Source: Symbiodinium natans (taxonomy: Eukaryota > Sar > Dinophyceae > Suessiales > Symbiodiniaceae). Taken from it: a stretch of 64,000 bases of DNA. The notes under the pieces were generated by a model that searched no databases, was not told the origin of the DNA, and worked only from the letters and a program-made list of their open reading frames with translations. Location: NCBI GenBank assembly GCA_905221605.1, contig CAJNDS010002839.1, forward strand, positions 20,001-84,000, in the 5' to 3' direction. Below, piece by piece: positions 12,101-22,273 of this stretch. Numbering within the stretch: position 1 is the stretch's first letter; each line of letters opens with the position of its first letter. The position numbers and the translations under genes are program-made.

Positions 12101-13345
12101 CAAGATGTGCGCCAGCAGGGACCAGCGCCCGTCGGATGCAGCCTTAAAGCAGCGCTGGCGGATGTCCTCCATGTGCTTGGAAGATGCAGGAACCTCACCC
12201 ACCACTCGAAACGGAATGGCAGATTGCAGAACTTCCGGCTGGGAAGACCGCTTGGGGATCTGCGAGAGGAGCTCTTGGGTGCGAGCTTCGCTGGTCACAG
12301 GTGCCCCGACGATTTCAAAGAAGCGATCCCGGCCCCCTGCATCCTCCTCATCGAGATCGTGAAACCTAGACTCCCCTCAGAACCTCAAAAAAATAGTGTT
12401 TTAAATATCCTCTTGGGTTTTATATAAACAAAAATTTGAAAAAACAAAAAATGATTCCCAAGGGGGATAAAGAAGCAGGAAGACGAAGCCGCCGTGCCGA
12501 GCTCCGGGCCTCAGAATTTTCTCCTCGGGGCAGATCCAGCAAAGGTATCGGGCACCGGCGCTGGCCCACTTTTGGACGGTGACCTTCTGGAAGCGCCCAG
12601 CTTCGGCGAGCTTGCGAGTCCACTCGGCGCACCACGGCTGTGGAGCAGAAAACTGCATCGGGCCACTTGGATGAAAAGATACAGAGTTTGCGCACAGGAC
12701 TTGGAGCTGTTTGTTTTCATCCGTTTGCAGGAGAACAAAGCCTCCAACCGTCAGAAAGGACCAGTCAGCCGCTGTGCCATCTTCCTCCTCTCTGTCGGAG
12801 TCCCCTAAGATGATGTGCCACTCAAGCTGCAGAGCGTACATCCATGCGACCAGCACTCCGGCGACATCAGGGATACGGTTTGCCCTGCGCACTTCTGAGA
12901 CAAGCTTGGTTGGAGCCATGGGCGAAAGCTCTACGGTGATGCCGGCACGCCCGTTTGGCAGTTCTACAGCAACACCGTTCGCAAGCAGAGCTTGCCAGCA
13001 TCTCTTTAGACTTCGCCCGCGTTGGAAGAATGCCTCGTGCAAAATCCAAGTCCCCCGACGGTCGCTTTGAAAGAGGTCTGGGCCCTGGAGGCTCGTTCGC
13101 TGAATGCTGAAAGGGCCAAGGCCGCCAGGGAAGGTGAAAGTGCAAGGCTCCACAAAATAGTTGCTCTTCTCGGCCTCCTTCTTGCATATGCTGCAAACAC
13201 GGAAGTCGCAACCAGCGGTACACTCGTGGTAAATTCCGCCTCGCCGCGATACCTTCTCGTTGCAGACATCACAGTAACGCCTCGAGAAGAGGCCAAGCTT
13301 TCTTCCTTCGGAAGTAGTCGCGTGACCTCTCGGGCAGAGCATCAA
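9150..13345 (-). CDS. Zinc finger-ankyrin-EF-hand-HECT E3 ubiquitin ligase
   Basis: Likely a multidomain, calcium-responsive HECT ubiquitin ligase. Exon 13345-12510 starts with a Cys-rich finger (LCPRGH, then CDVC, HEC, CDFRVCSIC). Exons 12365-12061 and from 11928 carry ankyrin-like repeats (TVLHKIAVGRPKT, LIHSHGGDLEAQD). An exon starting at about 11414 has a complete EF-hand loop (DANKDGHLSPEE) and the HECT N-lobe (FKIQFTGDDAGIDHGGLTKR). Exons ending at 9633, spanning 9529-9371 and starting at 9282 continue through the N-lobe into the C-lobe (LLEFWTGSDRLPLGG). Most joins are phase-exact with GC-AG introns (12509, 12060, 9370). The last exon, which should hold the catalytic Cys, was not found between 9150 and 8600. 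The join near 11.4-11.8 kb is unresolved. The start could be the ATG at about 13342 or lie upstream. Confidence 0.75.
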
Positions 13346-13671
13346 CTGTATCTACTGGGTCGAGGCCAAGCCATTGCAAGTACAGCAAGGCAACGGTCTC
13401 TCAAACTCAAAAGTGACAGCAAACTTTGATCAACACGTCTACGGGCCTTCGAGCCTCTGACCCTACGTTACACAGAGAATGCTACCGTGAAGTTGCGCAT
13501 GGCCACAGCTTGATGGAAAGCAAAGCCTGGCAGCATGATCTCATAGCCAATGTGACAAACTCGCATGGCGAAGCCGCTCAGAAACATGCTTTGCTGCAGC
13601 GCTTGTCTCTTTTTGACTTCAAAACGTCCAGCTGGCGCAGACACGCTGCTTGACGGCTTGTGCAGCAACCT

Positions 13672-16520
13672 CTATGAGGAAGGCACTTTTTGGCCCGTCT
13701 TTGACGGGCAAGCCAGCGTGTGGAACTTTGCCTTGCGCTGAACGCGGCCGTCCAACACCTTGCAGCAAGGTTTCCCAAGCCACTTCTCAACAAGTTTGGC
13801 GTCTTCCTCATCGAAACCGGGAAAGGCGACTCTCATCGCCTTCTGGCACCCAGCCGGCCCGGAATATCTGCGATAGACGTAGCTAATGAACATCTTGTGA
13901 TCATATGCCTTCTTCTGTGCGTCCACGGCTTCTAAGTCGAACTCCCTCCGAAGCAGCGCCTCTAAGCGGCTCACCTCGGATGGGAGCTCAGCAGCCAAAT
14001 CCGTCAGCTCCCATGGATCCGTGGCAATGTTGAAGAGCTGTGCTGGCCAGCGCACCCCATTCTCCAGGGGAGCATGGACTATTAACTTCTGCTGGCCCTG
14101 TCGCACCATGAAGGTCCCTGTCCTTGAAAAAGTGTCGTAGTACTCAGAAACAACATAGTTCTTCTTCCTATGGTCCCAACGGGCAATCGGAAGAACGGAC
14201 TCCCCCGCAAGTTTGTCTGCTGGCACACGTGAGCCAGCCCCGGCGATGTCCAAAAGCGTTGGATAGATGTCGTTCAAGGAGGCAAGTGACTGAACCCTCC
14301 GGCCTTTTGGCATACCAGGACCAGAAACCTATACTGAACTCGGAACCCCAGCAAAAATCAAAAATCTTGCTGTTTCTTAGAAAATTATGGTACCACAATT
14401 TTAACAAAATTAAAAACTATTTCCAAGCGCCCCTCAGAAACAATTAGAGGGATGCGAGCCGAGGCCTCCTTCATGGAGCTTTTCTGCCACTGCCGATGCT
14501 CGAGGTTCAGCTCCCCATGGTCAGATACCTGGGAGTCTTTGAAAGCACCGACATGGTAGCTGCTGCAAATTGTTCGTGACTATTTCTTTGCCGGGAGGTG
14601 CGCTTCGTTTCGCACCACTCCCGTGGACCCATTTTGTGGACAGAGGGTTCAGGGCTGAGGTGTATGACAGGCACGCTGGTCTTGTTCGTGGAGGCTACGC
14701 TTTGCCGGAGTTTCACGGAAACCCGAAGACCCTTGGGCAAAATCATCAGCCGAACCTCTATAGAATCTGACAACATTGAGGGAAATGCACTTTCAGTATG
14801 CTTCTTGGGTCAGACAGGCGGAGGCGTGTTTGGAGCCATTGGTTGAGTTCGAGAGTTGAGGGAGGGTTGAGTTTTGGGGTGGATCCCTGGTGCCGGTAGT
14901 GGACCTCCGCCACAAGCCAGTCGAGGACTAGGCCCATGGAGCGGGAGTGGAGAGAGGCTGGGGCGAGGCGTCTTCTCGCCGGAGCTTACATGGGCTTTAT
15001 GTTGGGCTTCCATGTTACCCAGATCTGTTGCAGGAATGCTTTGTTGTGAGATCTACGTTGCTACGGCGCACTCGGATCTAGGCACAATTTGACTGGGATG
15101 GCAAGGAAATCCGTTTTGGGGGGGTTTAGGTTATCTGTGGCCAAGCAACCAAGCAGTACTGATAGAGGTCCCGTGGACAGAATCACAGAAAGGGACGCAA
15201 GAGGGGGGGCAAGCAGAGGGGGGTGGAGATGGAACTGAAAACATCACTACCCAAGAAGAGAGCTGGTGGCAAACAAGAGCGATGTCGAGCTGTCAATGAG
15301 CCAGCTTTCGACTCACCTGGCACGGGCCTTGAGAATAGCTCCCGCGTGTCTAGATTTAGGCTGAACACAGTGGACAAGATACAAAGATGACGAATGCATC
15401 GTCAGGGTCCACGTTCTCCCAGAAGGCCGTTAAAATCCTTCCCACCAAATGATCTGCTTCGACGCACATTGCAAAATAGACACGCCGGAAGTGCTCAATG
15501 TGTTCTGGCTTGCAATTGTCCAAATTCCAAAACTGCTTGGATCGCACTGCGTACTCATCGGCTGGGTGCAGCTTGTCCCGTGGAACCAGTGTGGGCATCG
15601 CATGCTTGCCAAGCGGTCCGACTGCATTCCAATACCTAAACAAGCTGCAACCAAGAGACCATCAAATCCCCTAAAACAGCTCTTTGCCAACTCTCAACAA
15701 TACCTTTAAAAAACAGATCAACAAACTGCGGCACAAGACGCGTACTGTTTGTCTGATAGGGCGGGTGTGGCACGGCGAAGGAGCAATAAAGAAACTGAGG
15801 TGTAGATGACTTGAAGAGCCCTTGCTCCAGCAAGCGCGTGCACTCATCGGCAGTCGGATAGTCGAAGAAGTTCTCTGCTGGCTTCGGTACATCGATCGGT
15901 CTTTGTAGCCAATCTGTCGGGTCTTGCAACTTCGAGGCCACACCTGTCGACCGCGTCCAGGCTTTGGCCGACTCGCGGACCAAACCTGTTCCAGTAAAAG
16001 GGTCGTTGAAGATGTGCCGGCTAAAGCGTTCAACACCACCTCCGGCATGGACCTTTCCCCAAAGGGTGAGGTTGTAGCCCTGGTCCGCTAGAACGTCGAA
16101 GAACGTTCCGTTGATGTTCTGTGAGGCCGCAAACTCAAGGCATTCTCGGCGCGAGTATGCCGTCAGGCATCTTTGATCTATCTGGGTGTCGTCACCGTTA
16201 ACATTCGCAATGCCAACAAAGTTGTCCCAAATCTTAATATCCGAATTGTACCTTCCAGTTACCATTGAGGTTCTGGCAGGAACACATAAAGGAGAATTGC
16301 TGTAAGTGTTCGGGAAGTATGTCCCATTCTTCATGAGGGCCCGCAGGTTCGGCAACGGTGGCTTGAACTGGGGGGTTTCATCGTCAAGCAGGCGCCCATC
16401 CATCTCGTCAACCATGAGGAATAAGATGTGGGGCCGTTCATGCCTCTGGCGCTGCTCGGCAGCATCGAGAACCACACTACAAGCCGCAATGATCAGGCAT
16501 GTTCTGGCGGACAGCCACAT
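13672..16520 (-). CDS. Arylsulfatase K-like sulfatase
   Basis: Sulfatases hydrolyse sulfate esters using a formylglycine made from Cys in C-x-P-x-R. Exon 1 (16520 to about 15715) begins with a signal-peptide-like N-terminus, then the metal-binding LFLMVDEMDGR segment, the CVPAR motif at residues 79-83 and WGKVHAGG. Exon 2 is 15635-15383 (LHPADEY, YFAMCVEADHLVGRIL). Exon 3 is 14528-14442 (VSDHGELNLEHRQWQKSS, the second metal/substrate motif). Exon 4 is 14328-13672 (LNDIYPTLLDIAGAG to the stop). Joins 2-3 and 3-4 are phase 0 and rebuild the known ARSK order. Key catalytic residues I can place (Asp pair, formylglycine Cys, Lys/His, SDHGE) are present. Likely lysosomal or secreted. The exon 1-2 join is less certain. 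Introns here use GT-AG, unlike the neighbouring gene, and show direct repeats at their ends. Confidence 0.85.
14329..14441 (-). repeat. Short intron with terminal direct repeat and central palindrome
   Basis: This 113-bp intron of the sulfatase gene begins with GTTTCTG, and the exon after it begins with the same seven bases. It is AT-rich inside and has a near-perfect palindrome of about 22 bp centred on GGTACC (arms AAAATT and AATTTT). Its 5' end also shares TTCTGAGGGG with the 3' end of an intron in the HECT gene (near 12371-12380). These are the properties expected of an introner-like element. Confidence 0.5.
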
Positions 16521-16925
16521 CTATGAGCCCGCAGAGGGACAGGGCGGGCTCACCATGGGCTCGCGTTTCGATATCGACTTGGGCCACAATTGTTGCAGGC
16601 GACAGTTACATGATAGACTGCTCATGACTGCTCAACGCATACATGCCAAACATGCTGCCTTGCACAAGCACCCCGATGTTTTCACAACCTGCCAAGCAAA
16701 CATTAGCCACAGTTTTAATATGATCAAGAGGGCACCGTCGCCCCCTCCCCTAGACAAGGCATCACACAGTGGCAGAAGCTGCATTGGCTTCGGGGCTGTC
16801 GAGGATGGATCAGGCATCAGGGTGGTTGCTGCTGAGTAAACTCAGTGCGCATGGCTCCCAGATTCGGTATAAGCTCGACACCCCTTTACGCGCGACTGTG
16901 GATTCTATCAGCACATCCCATTCCC

Positions 16926-17486
16926 TTACGCGGGAAAGGCTTGGCAGCCCTGGAAACTCTCAACACCTCTGTCATCGTAGCACTGCAGGGTGGCCCCCGG
17001 CGGGAGCGCAGCAAAGATTCGCGGAGCCTTTAGCTTTGTCCACTCCTGCGCCACACCCGACACGCCACAATTTCGGCTCAAGCTACTTAGCTGCTTGCTC
17101 TGGCTGGTGTTTTTTCTGCGTTTACTTTGTCGACTCTGCTTGGCTCTCCATCCTTGCCATGACTTCGCAGCTGCAGAAGTGACAAGGATGACAGTTGGGA
17201 CAATACCACAACCAGTTTGTCCATCGATTCCACGTCGAAGGGCGCCTTTGGCTGCTCCACTCACATCCAACCCTTCATCTCCCTTCATCTCTACGCACAT
17301 ACATGTTGCCCAACGCAGGCTTGCCTTTCGCAGGTCCAGCTCGACAAACAGAGATGAGAGGTGCGGTGCGCTCAGCATATCAAGTAAGAGCTTCACCTTG
17401 GCTTCGTCATTAAACTTCTCTTCTCTCGTCCCGAACTCAGGTGCCAACGTCGTTTCAACTGGGCTTCGCACCTGCTTCTCCGCCAC
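16926..17486 (-). CDS. Hypothetical protein exon(s)
   Basis: Of a 187-codon open frame, the first 100 or so residues look coding, with an amphipathic stretch EAKVKLLLDMLSAPHLSSLF followed by VELDLRKASLRWATC. The rest is Lys/Arg/Ser-rich and may be intron read-through. No family is recognised. It lies upstream of the sulfatase on the same strand. Confidence 0.35.
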   Translation of the reverse strand: MAEKQVRSPVETTLAPEFGTREEKFNDEAKVKLLLDMLSAPHLSSLFVELDLRKASLRWATCMCVEMKGDEGLDVSGAAKGALRRGIDGQTGCGIVPTVILVTSAAAKSWQGWRAKQSRQSKRRKNTSQSKQLSSLSRNCGVSGVAQEWTKLKAPRIFAALPPGATLQCYDDRGVESFQGCQAFPA

Positions 17487-18308
17487 AGGCGAGGAGACAA
17501 CCCGTCCTCAAGTGCTGCGTGGGCATTCTGCGGCCTAAGAGCCGCGATTGGGATGCACGATGTATCGAGATGTCCTGAACGCGAAAGCGTCGGGAGGTCG
17601 AGAAAGCTGGACGTAAAGATGAAGCGCCTGAGGCGCAGCCTGCAGGGACTTCGTGCATTTCGCGGCAACGATCTGGCACCCTGCATCCCCGGCCCAGCTC
17701 CGCACAGCCCGGCCGCATGGTGTCGTAGGCAATGTCGTAGCAAGATATGCACATCGACGAGATGCACACAGCCTCATCGAACCCCCCGCGAACGGTCAAA
17801 TGTCAAGTGAGTTAAGTGAGTTTAGAGTAAAGGTCCGAGTCAAATTCCGCGTCCGCCATCCCTGGGCCCTGTTTCTCGGCGGGCCTCCCGCAGGGTCAAG
17901 AACTCCAGGGCTTGCGGTGGAAAAAACTGCGTTCTCCGTGGCCGGAGTCGAGCCTGACCGGTTTCAAAGGCTTGTAGAGGCTTCTAGGCTTTGCAGCTTT
18001 GTAGGGCTATGTACAGGAATTACAGCAGTTGGGAAAAAACATGGAAGCACTTTAAAAATCTACCAGAACATTGCCGCCTGCATGGAGCATGGACGCACCA
18101 GTTGGCGCAGCAACGACTGTAGCTTGGCGAAAATTCCTGGAGAAGCATCCTGAGATCACAGGAGGGGTGCTTGAGGCGCTACTGCGCACAATGCACAGAA
18201 TAGATCGAGCAATGCATCTCAATGTTCAAGTCTCTTTGAGCTTTGCCACCGTGTGCTTGGCAGTTTGTTCATCCAAATTCACATTCAGGATGTGCTGGAG
18301 CTGAGCAC

Positions 18309-18530
18309 CTACCTGTGGGTCAAGAAATCGGTCAGAGACTGCATGAGGAAGATTGCGTCAATACGTGGTGCCTGGAAATTGCGCTTCGTCCGCTCCGTTG
18401 CGACGGCTGCCAGAAGCTTCTTCTGACGCAAGGGTTGGGCGACCTTCCTCAGCTCACCGCTGCAAACTACCTTGCCGCAAAATGAGCACGCCAAATTCTC
18501 AGCAAAATGTACTCTCAGAGGTTGAAGCAA
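18309..18530 (-). CDS. Possible small exon, unknown
   Basis: The minus frame contains CSFCGKVVCSGELRKVAQPL and then a basic stretch LLAAVATERTKRNFQ that looks helical. A plus-strand frame at 18090-18200 (WRKFLEKHPEITGGVLEALL) is an equally plausible exon, so even the strand is uncertain here. Confidence 0.2.
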   Translation of the reverse strand: MLQPLRVHFAENLACSFCGKVVCSGELRKVAQPLRQKKLLAAVATERTKRNFQAPRIDAIFLMQSLTDFLTHR

Positions 18531-20992
18531 GGTACTCCTTACGCACTCTTGCCAAGGCGGCAGCCTGCCAGGTAAAGACTGCCTGGCGGAAGCCGCAAAT
18601 TACATGAGAAGCGCTTTGGGATGAGCTCGGAACAAAGCTAATTTTTATACATCTTCATCTGACAGTACACATTGAAACGGCTTCTTGTCAGCTTCATTGA
18701 CACGACTTCTTGAATAAGCGCCAGTAGCGCAGGGTTATACACGGTTATGCACTACAGTTGGACACAAAGTCCCGTTGACCGTATGGTCCAAGCCTACTCC
18801 GAAATAGAGTCATATCATACAAGATCTTGTTTAACGCGCAGGGTCAGGCAACACGGAGAATTCGGGGTCTGGTGTGGCCTGTCTGCAGACACTGGGGCTG
18901 CAATGAGTTGCGCTAGCCGAGGCCCGGTGAGGTTCAGCTGTCTTACAACACCGTCAATCGATGAACCTGGCATGCTGAAAGGTGCGGCATGGTCCTGCCT
19001 TCATCTGCTTGCTTGCTTGCACAAGAATGCTTGTGTTTTGTAAACACGGAGCTGGCAGCGTCGCAGCGTCGCACGGGATGCTCACTGAACAGCACTGGAC
19101 ACACGCCCCCGCAGTCCTAGTCCACCTATTGCATCACCGGACAATGAAAGGCATGCGCAACTCTGCGCCTTCTTCAAGCCGGCATTTCTTCTGTCTGTCA
19201 TGATCGATTGGAGCTCCCGACGCAGTTCAAGAGCCAACCTCAGCGCCAAACACAACAGAAGCTGACAAAAGCTGTGGACTGCTGGAAGCTGGGAGGCGAG
19301 AGGTTGCTGGTCGCCGGTGTGCCTTGGAAGCAGCTTACCCAAGCGTGTCTCCAAATTCGCTGCAAGAAGTGGGGCTTTGAGGCAAGTGGCTGTAGCGGCA
19401 TTTGGTCTTCTTTCCATCCTTCATCATGGATATTTGAAAGTGCGAAGTGAATTGCACGTCCAGGGAAGGCTCATTCTCCAGCTCCTCAGACAAGTAGAGA
19501 GCGTTTGTTGAGTTCGCCGTGACTCTGCCAGCGTTCATCGTCCCAAAACATTGCCAACAATGGCGGCGCAACCAAGGATAGGTGCGGAAGCAGAGACGAA
19601 ACTGCAAAAACAACCCGAAAGCCCTGGACGCAGTTGCAGGAAAGCCTCCATCCTGATGCATGATGCATGTCTTTTGAATTTGTGCACTACGTTTCTTTCC
19701 AAATCAAACACTGGAGAGCACAATCATTCTAAACAGGGTATCTTTTCAACTGATGCAGCGTTGTCGGGCGTTCGTGTCGACCTGTATGGTTCCCAGGTAT
19801 GAAACGACAGCGCGCAAAACCGTTGACATCCAAGAGCACGTGTGTGGAAACCACAAGGGAAGTCAGCGATGTTGTTAAATGGACTGACGCGAAAACAAGA
19901 AATGGCCCCTTGGGAGTTGATGCGTTCTATGTGTTCTAGGGCTTCTCTCGCTCAGCACCAAACACGAGAGAACCCCAAAAGCCAAAAGGATAAAAGAAAC
20001 ACGGCATGTATAATGATTATGCAGACTCAGCCATCTCCTATGTGACCGTAACACGCGTTGCTCTCCGCTTGCAATCACTAAGATCCATGAGGTGTCTGAT
20101 AGACATGTTACGCTGTGAGGATGGAAAAAGACAACCACAAAGTACATCGTTCATTGAACATGTCAAAATGCGACAGTCGAGAAGGAGTAGCATGCCCAGG
20201 GCCCACGGTGTGAGAGAATGCAAACTTATGTTTAAGCGTGTGCTCCAAATTGTTCTATTCGCGCGCAAACCTACACCATAACACAGCAGTCTAATTGGGG
20301 GGGCTTTTCTTGTCGTACCCTCGCTCCTTGCAGAACGAACGGATAAGATACAAAGCTGTCGTTGCTAAAATGCTGTCTGAGCACAACTACCTCGCTAGGT
20401 TTGCTTTGCCACACGCACTGCAGGAGGCGGGGTCGAATTGAGGAATCAGGAGGCTTCACTTACGAATCTTATGTTTCTAGTGGTCTAAAAGGGGGTCTTG
20501 GGTTCTGCCAAAGCACCGCGCGCTTCTCCAGCAGACCGCGCAGCTGTCAACAAGCTGCCGCGTGCACATGTGCAAACTCAGCAAAAACTTTGGAACTAAG
20601 AGCCTATCATGCCTTCCTGTCGGGCGAACATCGATTTGGGGCGTTCCTGGCATGCATGTTCCTCGGTTTAGTACTGCTGAGCTCAGCTTGTCGGACTGGG
20701 CGCGAGGGATTCCCAGCTACAGCGATGTAGATGTATGGCAATACACATGTGAGTGACTTCAATATGACACAAGAACATGATATGACACGGACAATGCCGA
20801 AGCGCCGGGAACAAGAACCTGGCAGCCCCAGCACTTCTGCACATATCGCATCTTTCAGCCGAAGGGTCGTCGCAGAACTCTTGCATTGTCAGGGGTTCCA
20901 TGCGATTGTCTTGTCGTGTGCATGCTTTGCCTCGGAACTCGCAAGCGCAGAAGCCATACAAAGCCAACTTGTTGCTGCAAATCGGCTTACAA

Positions 20993-21367
20993 TTACAAGC
21001 TTCCAAAACTTTCACCACCTGCCACCCCGCTGCACCTCAGGGAGCTAAGGGAGTTCATCCATCGGATGGCTTGTACCAGTGAGCCCGTCTTCGCAGTCTC
21101 AATACGCAGGTCGGAGAACATCACTCGGGCCTTGTACCGCCCGTTCGCAAACCGAATGCCCGGGTATTTCTTGCCTTTTGCCAAGCCATGTCCCGGCTCT
21201 GCGACATCCTTTACACCCTCTGTCAGGTTTCCTTCCAGTGCAGCCAGAATATCGGAAGGGAGATCCTCAAGCTTTTTGGGGTATTCCTCGGCTGTCGTCT
21301 CTCCCATCATCAAGGTATACCCGCACGAGTTGGCTTGCGCCGCCAGATTCTGACCTCTGGGGCGCAT
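20993..21367 (-). CDS. Hypothetical protein with GRYKARV beta-strand motif
   Basis: The frame from 21367 to about 21050 reads as protein throughout: an acidic helix (LEDLPSDILAALEG), then KGKKYPGIRFANGRYKARV and MFSDLRIETAKTGSLVQAI. The spacing of short beta strands with Gly-Arg-Tyr/Arg-Val is reminiscent of AP2-type DNA-binding folds, but that is only an impression and key AP2 residues cannot be confirmed. Boundaries are not defined. Confidence 0.4.
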   Translation of the reverse strand: MRPRGQNLAAQANSCGYTLMMGETTAEEYPKKLEDLPSDILAALEGNLTEGVKDVAEPGHGLAKGKKYPGIRFANGRYKARVMFSDLRIETAKTGSLVQAIRWMNSLSSLRCSGVAGGESFGSL

Positions 21368-22273
21368 GTGTGAGCCCTATGTACGTTTGACATTCTTCTG
21401 ACATCCCGTGATGTTGCATTCACAAAGCAAAACTACGAAGAGCTTCGGAGTTCGCCTGACTTCTTGACGCGCTTCGCCGCCCAGTACCAGGGCGGTGGCG
21501 AGCGCTTATTGTGGATGCGGCAGCACACCGCGTCCGCCATGCATCTGGATTATGGAAACAAACTTAAGCACTAAACCAAAGGTGCTACCAGCGCACTGCC
21601 AAGCGCGACTTTTGAGCCTTTCTGGTATTGGGACATGCCCAGGCCCCCATCCTTGGGCTGCGGCTTCTGGTAGAAACTTGTAGAACTACAAGGTAACCTA
21701 ACCGGCCAAAGCCCTGTCTACAAGCGCCTTCCTTGTTTCGGATCCCGTCGGGAAGCCGTTCAGCATTCTGCTCCAGCAGGATGCCAAAGCGGAGAGGACA
21801 CTTTCTGTGTTCATCACAGTCCACTTAGCACGAAATCTGCTCATGCGTGGAAAGCAAGCACGGAACACAACAAACTGACCCTGTACAACTGCGGCGGCAA
21901 GACGGAAAGGGGTGATGTAAGAGGCTGAGCCAGGCGCTCAGTTAGCGCTTCAGTTAGCTTTCAGCTGGGCGAAGCCCCACCACCTGTAGATCTTTCGTGC
22001 TTGGCTGACAGATAAGATTCTGCAACCCTGTAGATTCGGACACTACAGTACGGATCGGTGCGGGTGTAAAGCGTGAATTAGCCTGGCCGAAGTGTTCACA
22101 AGCACGGAAGCATAGTTACAGGGCGTACACACGTGATAGGCTTGTGTCGCACGACTGTGCCCACTTTCAGGTGCCATTTTTGCCCTGTCCGGCCCTGGCA
22201 ATGGTGAGCAAAGCTCACTTGCCGTGCCCGGAATCGCACAATGTCGTACAACCAAGGGACTCTTGGCAGAATG

